From Clostridium chrysemydis (GTDB taxonomy: Bacteria > Bacillota > Clostridia > Clostridiales > Clostridiaceae), in contig NZ_JADEKP010000002.1 of the NCBI RefSeq assembly GCF_015234215.1, forward strand, positions 62,001 to 126,000: a stretch of DNA of 64,000 nucleotides, in the 5' to 3' direction. The stretch's first letter is position 1. Each line of letters starts with the position of its first letter. Positions 1 to 8,530 of the stretch are shown one piece after another. Position numbers and translations under genes: made by a program. The notes under the pieces were generated by a model. It searched no databases and was not told the DNA's origin. It saw nothing but the letters and a program-made list of their open reading frames with translations.

Positions 1-462
1 GAGAAGTTAATACCACTTCTAATAAATAACTGCTTAAAGCATGAAGACTTACCAGTTTACGGTGATGGAATGAATATAAGAGATTGGTTATTCGTTGAAG
101 ATCACGCTAAAGCTATTGATATGGTTATAAACGACGGAAGAAACGGAGAAGTTTATAACGTTGGAGGGCACAACGAAAGAACAAACATCCAAATAGTTAA
201 AACTGTTATAGGATATATTAATGAAAACGTAGATAAAGAAGTAACAGAAAACTTAATTAAATACGTAGAAGATAGAAAAGGTCACGATAGAAGATACGGA
301 ATAGACCCAACTAAAATAAAAGAAGAATTAGGATGGTATCCTGAAACTACTTTTGAAGTAGGAATAAAGAAAACAATAAAATGGTACTTAGATAATATGG
401 AGTGGATGAAAAATGTTACTTCAGGTGAATATCAAAAGTACTATAATAAGATGTATAAGTAG
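1..462 (+). CDS. rfbB: dTDP-glucose 4,6-dehydratase, 3' part
   Basis: The gene is cut by the left edge. The frame is open from base 1 and gives about 153 C-terminal residues. The segment VYGDGMNIRDWLFVEDHAKA is the highly conserved substrate-binding stretch of RfbB, and the C-terminal KIKEELGWYPETTFEVGIKK motif is also typical of the family. The enzyme converts dTDP-glucose to dTDP-4-keto-6-deoxyglucose in the cytosol, the branch point to dTDP-rhamnose and dTDP-amino sugars. The NAD-binding N terminus and the catalytic YxxxK lie outside the window. The next gene starts 8 nt after the stop, so it probably shares the transcript. Confidence 0.9.
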   Translation, partial: EKLIPLLINNCLKHEDLPVYGDGMNIRDWLFVEDHAKAIDMVINDGRNGEVYNVGGHNERTNIQIVKTVIGYINENVDKEVTENLIKYVEDRKGHDRRYGIDPTKIKEELGWYPETTFEVGIKKTIKWYLDNMEWMKNVTSGEYQKYYNKMYK

Positions 463-469
463 GTTAAAT

Positions 470-1417
470 ATGAGTGAAGAAAATATTTTAGTAAGTATAA
501 GTTGTATAACTTATAATCATGAAAAATATATTAAACAAACAATTGATAGTTTTTTAAATCAAAAAACTAATTTCAAATATGAAATTTTAATACATGATGA
601 TGCATCAACTGATGGAACACAAAAAATACTTAAGGAATATCAAGAAAAATTTCCTGAAATAATTAAAACAATTTTAAGAGAAGAAAATCAATATTCAAAA
701 GGTGTAAAAAGAATTTCATATTTAAATAATGATTTAAGAGCTAATGGTAAGTATATCGCAATGTGCGAGGGAGATGACTATTGGAACGATGAAAATAAGT
801 TACAAGAGCAAGTTGATATTCTAGAAAAAGATAATAATATCAGTTTTTGTTTTACAGAAGCTAACTTGTTAGATACTATGAGCAATGAAATCAAAGATGT
901 TCAGAGGGCTTATAGGGAAAGCTGTTATATAAAAATGTCAGATTTGATTAGACAAGGTGGTGCATTTTGTCCTACAGCATCAATTATATATAGAAGGAGT
1001 ATGGTAGAAGAAATGCCGGAATTTTTCTTTAATTCACATGTTGGGGATTATCCACTGCAACTAATTCTAGGATTTAAAGGTGAAGGATATTATATTGATA
1101 AGCCTATGGTTACATATAGGGTAAATACACCGGGTTCATGGAGTAGTAAGCAAAACAATAAGAATAAAATAAAAACTATGGAAAATGATATTGAATTATT
1201 AGAAGAATTTAACAACTATACAGGGACAAAATTTAATGAAGATATCCAATATAAAATAAATGAGTGTGAATTTTGGATTGAATATATAGAAGCGGACATA
1301 AAAAAACTGAAATCAAAAAAGTATACTGAGTTTTATAGTAGAATTGGAATGCTAGGAAAAATTAAATTGTATGTAAGACATTATTTGCCGAATGTCTCTA
1401 TAAAATTATTTAGATAG
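470..1417 (+). CDS. Glycosyltransferase family 2 (GT-A fold)
   Basis: This 315-residue protein carries the GT2 nucleotide-sugar domain at its N terminus. The Asp pair of HDDASTDGT lies near residues 43-44, and the metal-binding motif EGDDYW lies near 100-105. It has no signal peptide and should work on lipid-linked intermediates at the inner face of the membrane. An in-frame upstream start at 413 would overlap rfbB by 50 bases and add 19 residues ahead of the conserved domain, so ATG 470 is preferred; its ribosome-binding site is weak. Donor and acceptor cannot be read from the sequence. Confidence 0.85.
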   Translation: MSEENILVSISCITYNHEKYIKQTIDSFLNQKTNFKYEILIHDDASTDGTQKILKEYQEKFPEIIKTILREENQYSKGVKRISYLNNDLRANGKYIAMCEGDDYWNDENKLQEQVDILEKDNNISFCFTEANLLDTMSNEIKDVQRAYRESCYIKMSDLIRQGGAFCPTASIIYRRSMVEEMPEFFFNSHVGDYPLQLILGFKGEGYYIDKPMVTYRVNTPGSWSSKQNNKNKIKTMENDIELLEEFNNYTGTKFNEDIQYKINECEFWIEYIEADIKKLKSKKYTEFYSRIGMLGKIKLYVRHYLPNVSIKLFR

Positions 1418-1430
1418 AGAGGCTTAATAT

Positions 1431-2891
1431 ATGAATAATATTGAAATTAAGCAAAAAGTAGTTAAGTCATTAATTTGGAAATTAATGGAAAGAGGTGGGA
1501 GTCAAGGGATACAGTTTATTGTACAAATATTTTTGGCTAGATTGTTGTCGCCTGATGATTATGGAATTATAGCTATAATAGCAATTTTTATTACTATTGC
1601 TAATGTATTTGTTCAGAATGGGTTTAACACCGCATTAATTCAAGATAAAGAAACTACTGAAGAGGATTTTTCATCAGTTTTTTATATTAGTATAATAGTA
1701 GCTACTATATTATACGCAGTATTATTTTTTACTGCACCAATAATCTCGAAATTTTATGGGATAGAGTTATTAACACCTGTAATAAGGGTATTAGCAATTA
1801 CTCTATTTTTTGGAGCATATAACTCTATACAAAATGCAATAATAGCAAGAAATATGCAATTTAAATTATTATTTTTCAGTAGCTTAGGTTCAATTTTGAT
1901 TTCAGGAGCTATTGGGATAGCCATGGCTTATGCTGGATTTGGTGTTTGGGCGTTGGTTGCACAACAATTAAGTAGTCAAATAATGATAAGTGTAATATTA
2001 ACATTTATATTAAGATGGAAACCGAAGTTAGTATTCAACGTGAAGAGAATAATTAAGCTTTTTGATTACGGTTGGAAAATACTTGTGTCATCGCTTATAG
2101 ACACGTTTTACATGAATTTAAGAAGTTTGATTATAGGTAAAATATATGATCCATCAATATTAGGTTACTATAATAGGGGAGATCAATTTCCACAAATAAT
2201 AGTTTCAAACCTAAACGGTTCAATTCAATCAGTTATGCTTCCAGCATTATCGTCAGAGCAAGACAATAAAGAAAGAGTTAAAGTTATGGTTAGAAGAGCC
2301 ATAGTAACCAGCTCATTTATTGTTTTTCCAATGATGATAGGACTTTCAGTAGTTGCTGAACCGGTAGTTCATATTTTATTGACAGATAAATGGTTACCAT
2401 GTGTACCTTTTTTACAAATTTTTTGTTTATCTTATGCTTTGTGGCCTATACATACAGCAAACTTACAAGCTATTAATGCTTTAGGGCATAGTGAAATATA
2501 TTTAAAGTTAGAAGTAATAAAAAAAATATTAGGCACAATAATATTAGTTATTACTATGTTTTTAGGGGTGTATGCTATAGCAATAGGAACTCTAATAAGT
2601 GGAATAATATCAACATTTGTTAATGCATACCCAAATAAAAAATTGTTGAATTATGGATATATAGAACAGATAAAAGATATACTACCATCATTAGCTTTAT
2701 CAATAATAATGGGTGGAGCTGTATACGGAATTAAATTTTTAGGATTAGGACATACAATTACTTTAATAGTACAGGTTATTTTGGGAGCTATAATTTATAT
2801 AGCATTAGCTAAAATATTTAAACTAGATTGCTTTGAATATTTAATAGAAATTTTTAAAGGTTTAATTTCAAGAAAGAAAAGAGGTAAATAA
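1431..2891 (+). CDS. wzx: Polysaccharide flippase of the Wzx (MOP) family
   Basis: A 486-residue, strongly hydrophobic protein with about 12-14 predicted membrane segments. The N-terminal stretch, with WKLMERGGSQGIQFI and then LARLLSPDDYG, is the start typical of WzxC-like lipopolysaccharide and teichuronic-acid exporters. Members move undecaprenyl-linked repeat units across the membrane. It is the first of three flippases in the window and presumably serves the cluster that begins left of base 1. No polymerase belonging to this block is visible, so one may lie upstream. The ATG is preceded by a GAGAGGC site, and the next gene begins directly after its stop. Confidence 0.88.
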   Translation: MNNIEIKQKVVKSLIWKLMERGGSQGIQFIVQIFLARLLSPDDYGIIAIIAIFITIANVFVQNGFNTALIQDKETTEEDFSSVFYISIIVATILYAVLFFTAPIISKFYGIELLTPVIRVLAITLFFGAYNSIQNAIIARNMQFKLLFFSSLGSILISGAIGIAMAYAGFGVWALVAQQLSSQIMISVILTFILRWKPKLVFNVKRIIKLFDYGWKILVSSLIDTFYMNLRSLIIGKIYDPSILGYYNRGDQFPQIIVSNLNGSIQSVMLPALSSEQDNKERVKVMVRRAIVTSSFIVFPMMIGLSVVAEPVVHILLTDKWLPCVPFLQIFCLSYALWPIHTANLQAINALGHSEIYLKLEVIKKILGTIILVITMFLGVYAIAIGTLISGIISTFVNAYPNKKLLNYGYIEQIKDILPSLALSIIMGGAVYGIKFLGLGHTITLIVQVILGAIIYIALAKIFKLDCFEYLIEIFKGLISRKKRGK

Positions 2892-3599
2892 ATGAAGTTA
2901 GGAATAATGCAACCATACTTTTTTCCTTATATAGGATACTGGCAGTTACTTAATGCAGTTGATAAGTATGTAATATATGATGACGTTAACTTTATCAAAG
3001 GGGGATGGATTAATAGAAATAAAATTTTAATGAATGGTGAAGCAAAAATGTTTAACGTTCAAATGCAAGGTGCAAGTCCTAATAAATTGATAAATGAAAT
3101 AGAAGTTTCAACAAATGAACAAGGGCAAAAAAAATTATTAAGATCAATTGAAAATAATTATAGAAAGGCTCCTTACTTTAAAGATGTATATAACATCTTA
3201 GAAGAAATAATAATGAGTAAGGAAGCAAATTTAGCTAAATATTTAGAAAACTCTATAAAGAAAGTTTGTGAATACTTAGAAATTAAAACAGAAATTATAA
3301 TCTCATCTTCTATTGAGAAAGATAATAATTTAAGAGCAGAAGAAAAAGTAATAGAAATTTGCAAAAAAATTGGGGCAACAGAGTATTACAATGCTGTTGG
3401 TGGTCAAGAATTATATTCTTATGATGATTTTAAAAATAATGGAATAACTCTTAAGTTTTTAAAAACAAACGATATAAAATATAATCAGTTTAATAATGAA
3501 TTCATTTCTAACTTATCAATTGTTGACGTTTTAATGTTTAATTCAAAAGAAAAAATTATGACTATGTTAGATGACTATAACATTATCCAGGAGAATTAA
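2892..3599 (+). CDS. WbqC-like family protein
   Basis: The 235-residue protein begins MKLGIMQPYFFPYIGYWQLL and continues with YVIYDDVNFIKGGWINRN, which are the hallmark segments of the WbqC family. Members are found in O-antigen and capsule clusters and are thought to modify amino-sugar nucleotides; the reaction is poorly characterised. The ATG directly abuts the stop of the flippase gene, and the next gene starts 2 nt after this one ends, so the genes are translationally linked. The two aminotransferase-fold proteins nearby suggest that an aminated sugar is its substrate, which is inference. Confidence 0.85.
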   Translation: MKLGIMQPYFFPYIGYWQLLNAVDKYVIYDDVNFIKGGWINRNKILMNGEAKMFNVQMQGASPNKLINEIEVSTNEQGQKKLLRSIENNYRKAPYFKDVYNILEEIIMSKEANLAKYLENSIKKVCEYLEIKTEIIISSSIEKDNNLRAEEKVIEICKKIGATEYYNAVGGQELYSYDDFKNNGITLKFLKTNDIKYNQFNNEFISNLSIVDVLMFNSKEKIMTMLDDYNIIQEN

Positions 3600-3601
3600 A
3601 G

Positions 3602-4558
3602 ATGAAAGAAATAGGCGGTTATTTTGAACTTGAACAATTAATAAGCAATGAATATTATAACAATATGATAAGATTAAATAGCGGAAGAAATTCACTCATC
3701 TATATATTAAAATCAAGAAATATAAAAAAAGTATATTTACCTTATTTTTTATGTGATTCAGTATCTAAAAAGGTAATAAAAGAAGGCTATAAAGTAGACT
3801 ATTATAAAATAGATAAAGAATTTAATCCTGTATTTAGTAAAGAGCTTAAGGAAGATGAGTATCTGTATATAGTAAATTTCTATGGACAAATAAATAATAA
3901 TAGATTAATAGAGTATGAAAAAAAATATAAAAATATAATTATAGATAATACACATGCTTTTTACCAAGATCCTATATTTGATATAGATACTTTATATTCT
4001 TGTAGAAAATTTTTTGGAGTACCAGATGGTGCTTATCTTCATACTAACTCAAAATTAAATCAATCTTTAGAAATTGATAATTCAAAAGATAGAATAAAGC
4101 ATTTAGTAGGAAGATTAGGTGGTAGTGCATCAGAGTTTTACAATGATTTTCAAGAAAGTGATGAGAATTTTGAGGATGAAAAACTAAAAGAAATGTCTAA
4201 TTTCACTAAGAATATTCTTGGGGCAATAGATTATAAAAAAGTAAAAGAAATTAGAAATGAAAATTACAAATTTTTATTTGAGAATTTGAACAAAATAAAC
4301 GAACTAAAAGTTAATTTAGTAGAGGGACCATTTGCATATCCATTATTAATAAAAAATGGAGAGAAAATAAGAAAAAGATTAATAGATAATAAAATATATA
4401 TTTCAATGCTATGGCCAAATGTCCCAGATCAGGTTGAAGAAGATAGTGTAGAGTATAGATATTCTAAAAATATTCTTCCAATACCATGTGATCAAAGATA
4501 TAATTTAAATGATATGGAATATATCTTAAATATATTAAAAGGGTTAATAGATAATTAA
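3602..4558 (+). CDS. PLP-dependent aminotransferase-like protein (DegT fold, divergent)
   Basis: The 318-residue product resembles a shortened and divergent DegT/DnrJ/EryC1/StrS sugar aminotransferase. Recognisable parts are the PLP-phosphate-type loop LNSGRNSLIY near residue 25, the Asp-containing IIDNTHAFYQD near residue 115, and CRKFFGVPDGAYL, whose Lys is the likely Schiff-base residue. It is about 50 residues shorter than the classical enzyme at 5576-6682. An AGGAG site precedes the ATG. It lies between the WbqC-like gene and an NDP-sugar epimerase, which supports a role in building an unusual aminated sugar. A non-catalytic or altered activity is possible. Confidence 0.7.
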   Translation: MKEIGGYFELEQLISNEYYNNMIRLNSGRNSLIYILKSRNIKKVYLPYFLCDSVSKKVIKEGYKVDYYKIDKEFNPVFSKELKEDEYLYIVNFYGQINNNRLIEYEKKYKNIIIDNTHAFYQDPIFDIDTLYSCRKFFGVPDGAYLHTNSKLNQSLEIDNSKDRIKHLVGRLGGSASEFYNDFQESDENFEDEKLKEMSNFTKNILGAIDYKKVKEIRNENYKFLFENLNKINELKVNLVEGPFAYPLLIKNGEKIRKRLIDNKIYISMLWPNVPDQVEEDSVEYRYSKNILPIPCDQRYNLNDMEYILNILKGLIDN

Positions 4559-4575
4559 TTTTGGAGGTTGATTTC

Positions 4576-5574
4576 ATGAAAAAGAAAATAATAATTTTTG
4601 GTGCTACAGGTAATGTCGGATCATACTTAACTAAATATTGTACTGAGTATTTTAACTCAGATGAATATGAGATTATTGCTAGTGGAAGAAGAAGTGCAAA
4701 TGTATTTGAGGATTTAGGGATTAAATATGTTCAAGTCGATATAACTAAAGAAGAAGATTTTGAAAGATTGCCTAAGGAAAATGTACATGCTGTAATGTTA
4801 TTAGCAGCTAAGATACCATCATATATGGATGACTACAATCCAAGAGATTACATAGAATCAAATGTAATAGGAGCTTTTAATGTATTAGAGTATTGTAGAA
4901 AGACTAAAGCAGATAGAATTTTGTATACTCAAACTGTATTTGATATTTCACTACACGCTAAAGAAGGTGTTGTGTTAAAGCCAGATTTAGACAGAAACTT
5001 TAGTTATACAGGTGATCATGCTGTATATGTAATATCAAAAAATACTGCTTTAGAGTTAATAGAGCATTATCACCAAGAGTTTGGTTTAAAGAAATTCATT
5101 TTTAGATTACCTACAATATATAACTATAGTCCATTCCAATACTATTATCCAAATGGTAAAAAGACAATGAGACCGCTTTATCAAATGATAAACAAAGCTA
5201 AAAATAGTGAGCCAATAGAGTTATGGGGAGATCCTAATTATTCAAAGGATATGGTTCACGTATATGATTTTAGCCAAATGTTATGTAAAGCTATTGAAGC
5301 AGATAGAGAAGAAGGTTTTTACAATATTGGAACAGGTATCCCAGTTACTCTTAAAGAGCAAATAGAGGCTATTATAGAAGTCTTTTCTCCAGAGGATAAT
5401 AAGTCAGAAATAATTTATAGACCTGAAAAAATAAGTTCAGGTGGATTTTTAATGGATGTTACAAATGCTAAAGAAGAATTAGGATATGAGCCTAAATATA
5501 CTGTTAAAGATTTATTTGAAGATTATAAAAAAGAGATGGAACTTAATAGATTCAAAGAGTTAAGAGGGGAATAA
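4576..5574 (+). CDS. NAD-dependent epimerase/dehydratase (extended SDR)
   Basis: The 332-residue protein opens with the Rossmann motif GATGNVGSY near residues 9-17. Further on it carries AVYVISKNTALE, a YxxxK-like catalytic segment (Y-V-I-S-K). It belongs with the NDP-sugar epimerases, dehydratases and reductases. The frame extends to a TTG at 4561, but that codon lies on the ribosome-binding site (TTGGAGG). The ATG at 4576 has ideal spacing and is taken as the start. It sits between two aminotransferase-fold genes, which fits a keto-sugar intermediate that is then aminated; the exact product is unknown. Confidence 0.82.
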   Translation: MKKKIIIFGATGNVGSYLTKYCTEYFNSDEYEIIASGRRSANVFEDLGIKYVQVDITKEEDFERLPKENVHAVMLLAAKIPSYMDDYNPRDYIESNVIGAFNVLEYCRKTKADRILYTQTVFDISLHAKEGVVLKPDLDRNFSYTGDHAVYVISKNTALELIEHYHQEFGLKKFIFRLPTIYNYSPFQYYYPNGKKTMRPLYQMINKAKNSEPIELWGDPNYSKDMVHVYDFSQMLCKAIEADREEGFYNIGTGIPVTLKEQIEAIIEVFSPEDNKSEIIYRPEKISSGGFLMDVTNAKEELGYEPKYTVKDLFEDYKKEMELNRFKELRGE

Positions 5575-5575
5575 G

Positions 5576-6682
5576 ATGAGTTCAGAAGAAAAAACAATTT
5601 TAGTTGCACGTTCTTCTATGCCAAATTTTGAAGAATATATAGAAGAGATAAGAGAAATATGGGACTCTCATTGGTTAACAAATATGGGAGTTAAACATAA
5701 GGAATTAGAAAAAGAACTAATGAAGTATATGGATGTTGATAATGTAAATTTATTTACTAATGGGCATTTAGCACTTGAGAGTGCAATAGCGGCATTAGAT
5801 TTAAAAGGAGAAGTTATAACAACTCCATTTACTTTTGCATCAACTACTCATGCTATAGTTAGGAATGGATTAACTCCAGTTTTTTGTGATATAAATCCAG
5901 AGGATTATACTATTGATGTAAATAAAATTGAAGAGCTAATTACAGATAAAACTTGTGCTATAGTTCCAGTACATGTTTATGGTAATATATGCGATTTTAA
6001 AGAAATTGATAGAATAGCTAAAAAATATAATCTTAAAGTTATATATGATGCAGCACATGCGTTTGCAATTAAAATAAATGGTGAAAGTGTTTCTAAACTT
6101 GGAGATGCATCAATGTTCAGTTTTCACGCAACTAAAGTATTTAATACAATTGAGGGTGGAGCTGTAATTTTGAAGGATAAAAATCTAAAACAAAGATTAG
6201 ATTATTTAAAGAATTTTGGAATTACTGGTCCGGATACTATTGAATATATAGGTGGGAATGCTAAAATGAATGAATTCCAAGCAGCTATGGGAATTTGTAA
6301 CTTAAAACATTTAGATGAAGAAATACAGAAAAGAAAAGTAGTTGCAGAAGAGTACAACAGAAGATTAAAAGGTATAGAAGGAATTAAATTAAGTAATAGA
6401 AGAATTAATTCAACTGAAAACTATGCTTACTATCCAGTTTTTTTTGATGGTTTCAAATTAACTAGAGATGAAGTTTTTGAAAAGCTTAAAGAACATAATA
6501 TAATAGCTAGAAAATACTTCTATCCACTTATAAATAGTCATGAATGCTATAAATCAAAATTTGATTGTGGGAGTACTCCTATAGCAGAAAAAATAGCTGA
6601 TGGAGTTATTACACTTCCTCTATATGCTGGTTTAAGTTTAGAAGATGCAAATAGAATCTGTGATATAATTTTAGAAGATTAG
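5576..6682 (+). CDS. DegT/DnrJ/EryC1/StrS family aminotransferase
   Basis: This is a full-length 368-residue sugar aminotransferase. It shows VPVHVYGN and YDAAHAFA in the cofactor site, and HATKVFNTIEGGA, in which Lys forms the Schiff base with PLP. Such enzymes transfer an amino group, usually from glutamate, to a keto group on a nucleotide sugar. It begins 2 nt after the epimerase gene and is the last gene of block 1, followed by a 12-bp hairpin. With RfbB upstream, a dTDP-4-amino-4,6-dideoxyhexose is a reasonable product, but the regiochemistry is inferred. Confidence 0.88.
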   Translation: MSSEEKTILVARSSMPNFEEYIEEIREIWDSHWLTNMGVKHKELEKELMKYMDVDNVNLFTNGHLALESAIAALDLKGEVITTPFTFASTTHAIVRNGLTPVFCDINPEDYTIDVNKIEELITDKTCAIVPVHVYGNICDFKEIDRIAKKYNLKVIYDAAHAFAIKINGESVSKLGDASMFSFHATKVFNTIEGGAVILKDKNLKQRLDYLKNFGITGPDTIEYIGGNAKMNEFQAAMGICNLKHLDEEIQKRKVVAEEYNRRLKGIEGIKLSNRRINSTENYAYYPVFFDGFKLTRDEVFEKLKEHNIIARKYFYPLINSHECYKSKFDCGSTPIAEKIADGVITLPLYAGLSLEDANRICDIILED

Positions 6683-6687
6683 TATAG

Positions 6688-6720
6688 TAAAGGCTGATTT
6701 CAATGTGGAATCAGCCTTTA
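6688..6720 (+). terminator. Hairpin after block 1
   Basis: A perfect 12-bp inverted repeat, TAAAGGCTGATT with AATCAGCCTTTA, has a 9-nt loop and starts 6 nt after the aminotransferase stop. No long T run follows, so termination may be partial or rely on the T residues inside the 3' arm. Confidence 0.6.
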
Positions 6721-6734
6721 AAAACTTAAAAATT

Positions 6735-6845
6735 ATGAAGGGGTTAATTAAGAATGGATGTGGATATATAGGAAGTTATATAACAATAGAACATTTTATA
6801 CAAGATGATGAAATTATATAATTTTCGAACTGGTAAAATGAGGTA
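6735..6845 (+). pseudogene. galE: Decayed galE remnant (N-terminal fragment)
   Basis: Reading from the ATG at 6735 gives MKGLIKNGCGYIGSYITIEH, which is clearly the MKxLITGGxGYIGSHT start of UDP-glucose 4-epimerase with a damaged glycine-rich loop. The frame hits a stop at 6819-6821 just where the next GalE residues (IIDNxSN) are expected, and the same frame then reads FSNW. Another stop follows almost at once. Nothing recognisable remains of the other 300 or so residues. An apparently intact galE lies at 24798-25823. The scrap sits between two polysaccharide operons, so it is probably a relic of recombination at this junction. Confidence 0.7.
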
Positions 6846-6908
6846 TAAAAGAAATTATTAATAAAAGGTAAAGATTTAATGAAAAAAACTCGATAATAAA
6901 TTAAAAAT

Positions 6909-6940
6909 AAAAAAGCTAAGAAAAAGACTTAGCTTTTTTT
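6909..6940 (+). terminator. Rho-independent terminator
   Basis: The stem AAAAAAGCTAAG / CTTAGCTTTTTT has a 7-nt loop, and the 3' arm ends in a run of seven T. It closes whatever reads through from block 1 and insulates the capA operon. Confidence 0.85.
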
Positions 6941-7153
6941 GTTTGCAAATTATGTATGATAAAAGGTAATTAAAGTCGAAAAAATCATTTTTTTATAAAA
7001 ATTTAAAATTATAATAAAAATTAACAAAAATAAATTAGAAAATTAAATTTTTTAATAGAAAATACAAAAATTTCAAGAAAAACTTAAGTAATGGTGTTAA
7101 AATTATTATTGGCTTTAATTGGTTTTGATTTAGTCAGAGATGGAGGAATTTTA
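6941..7153 (+). promoter_or_regulatory. Upstream region of the capA operon
   Basis: This very AT-rich stretch of about 210 bases holds no gene. A TATAAT at 7010-7015 could be a -10 element, but no convincing -35 lies 16-18 bases upstream and such hexamers occur by chance in DNA this AT-rich. A clear GGAGG ribosome-binding site ends the region, 8 nt before the capA ATG. Confidence 0.35.
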
Positions 7154-7861
7154 ATGAACGAAGAAAATATCAATATTAGCGAAATAATTGATTCCCTGAA
7201 AAAAAGGTGGAAGATGATAGTTTTAATAACTCTTCTTTTCACTTTAGCTTCAGGATTAATCAGTTTATTTGTAATTAAGCCTGAATACAAGGCTACGACG
7301 AAATTATTTATAGGAAAACAAGAAAATAATAATCAAGATTATAATAGTAATGATGTAATGATGTATCAAAAGTTAATAAGTACTTATTCAGAGGTTATTA
7401 AAACTGATGATTTAATATCTAAATCCTTAACAAAATCTCATATAGATAGAGAGTCTAAGAAAGTTTTAGAAAAATTAGTAGTCACTCCTAGAGCTGACAC
7501 TCAAATCTTAGAAATTTCATACGAAGATACAGACCCGTATACTGCAAAAAATGTAGTCACTTCAGTAACAGATGAATTTATAAAATATAGTAAAACTCTT
7601 ATTAAAAATGGTAACGTTCAAATAATTCAAAAAGCTCAGGTGCCAGAAGAACCTGTAAGTCCTAATAAAAAGCTTAATATAGCTATAGCATTTATCTTAG
7701 GGTTAATGGTAAGTATAGGACTAGCTTTACTTTTAGAATTTATGGATAACACTTTTAAAACTAAAGAAGAGTTAGAAAAGATTATAGGGTTACCAGTTAT
7801 AGGAGTAATTCCAGAAATGAGTGAAAAAGATATTAAAAGAAGTAGCAAGAAAAGAAGGTAG
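7154..7861 (+). CDS. capA: Polysaccharide chain-length/tyrosine-kinase modulator (CapA, Wzz-type)
   Basis: A 235-residue Wzz-domain protein with two membrane segments, near residues 18-38 and 175-195, flanking an extracellular region. It ends in a cytosolic tail containing IIGLPVIGVIPEM, the usual kinase-activating end of Firmicute modulators. It should activate the separate CapB kinase and help set polymer length. The frame opens at 7091, but the GGAGG at 7141-7145 lies 8 nt before the ATG at 7154. The first 21 residues of the longer reading are therefore not used. It is the first gene of the capsule operon. Confidence 0.88.
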   Translation: MNEENINISEIIDSLKKRWKMIVLITLLFTLASGLISLFVIKPEYKATTKLFIGKQENNNQDYNSNDVMMYQKLISTYSEVIKTDDLISKSLTKSHIDRESKKVLEKLVVTPRADTQILEISYEDTDPYTAKNVVTSVTDEFIKYSKTLIKNGNVQIIQKAQVPEEPVSPNKKLNIAIAFILGLMVSIGLALLLEFMDNTFKTKEELEKIIGLPVIGVIPEMSEKDIKRSSKKRR

Positions 7862-7869
7862 GGTAGAGT

Positions 7870-8520
7870 ATGTTAATAGTTGAAGCACAACCAAAGTCAA
7901 TCTCAGCAGAGAAATACAGAGTATTAAGAACTAACATTCAATACTCTTCTATAGATAAAGAAATAAGAAGGATAGTAGTAACTAGCGCAGAACCAGGTGA
8001 AGGTAAATCTACTACAGCTGGAAACTTAGCCTTAGCCTTCTCTCAGGATAATAAAAAAGTTTTATTAATAGATTGCGATTTAAGAAAACCTAGTGTACAT
8101 AAGAAGTTTAAGCTATCTAACACTCTAGGGTTATCTGATGTAATCATAAATAAAGAAAAGATACAAGAAGCCATTCAAGAAAGAAATGAAAACTTAGACG
8201 TTCTTTCAGCTGGAAAGTTACCTCCAAACCCTTCAGAACTTTTAGGGTCAGTAACTATGGATAAGCTTTTAGAATATTTTGAGACTATTTATGACGTAAT
8301 AATACTAGATAGTCCTCCGCTTCACGCTGTTACTGACGCTCAGATTCTTTCAAAGAAATCTGACGGTTTAGTTTTAGTAGTTAGAGCTGAAAGGACTAAA
8401 AAAGATTCAGTACTAGCTGCGAAGGCACTTTTAGAAAAGGTAAATGCACCGATTCTAGGAGTAGTATTAAATGGTGGAGAAAGCACTAAAGAGAAGTATT
8501 ATTACTATTACGGACATTAA
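7870..8520 (+). CDS. capB: Bacterial tyrosine kinase CapB/CpsD (BY-kinase)
   Basis: The 216-residue cytosolic kinase shows Walker A at residues 39-48 (SAEPGEGKST), Walker A' at 63-73 (VLLIDCDLRKP) and Walker B VIILDSPP near 140. It ends in five consecutive tyrosines at residues 210-214, the autophosphorylation cluster. It works with CapA, and cycles of phosphorylation control capsule polymerisation and export. It starts 8 nt after capA and is followed by its cognate phosphatase. All catalytic motifs look intact. Confidence 0.93.
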   Translation: MLIVEAQPKSISAEKYRVLRTNIQYSSIDKEIRRIVVTSAEPGEGKSTTAGNLALAFSQDNKKVLLIDCDLRKPSVHKKFKLSNTLGLSDVIINKEKIQEAIQERNENLDVLSAGKLPPNPSELLGSVTMDKLLEYFETIYDVIILDSPPLHAVTDAQILSKKSDGLVLVVRAERTKKDSVLAAKALLEKVNAPILGVVLNGGESTKEKYYYYYGH

Positions 8521-8530
8521 GGAGGAAGTT

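Noticed and set aside
6735-6845. Functional small protein at the galE remnant
   Set aside because: It has a GalE-like start with a stop at codon 29, a damaged glycine loop and no clear ribosome-binding site of its own.
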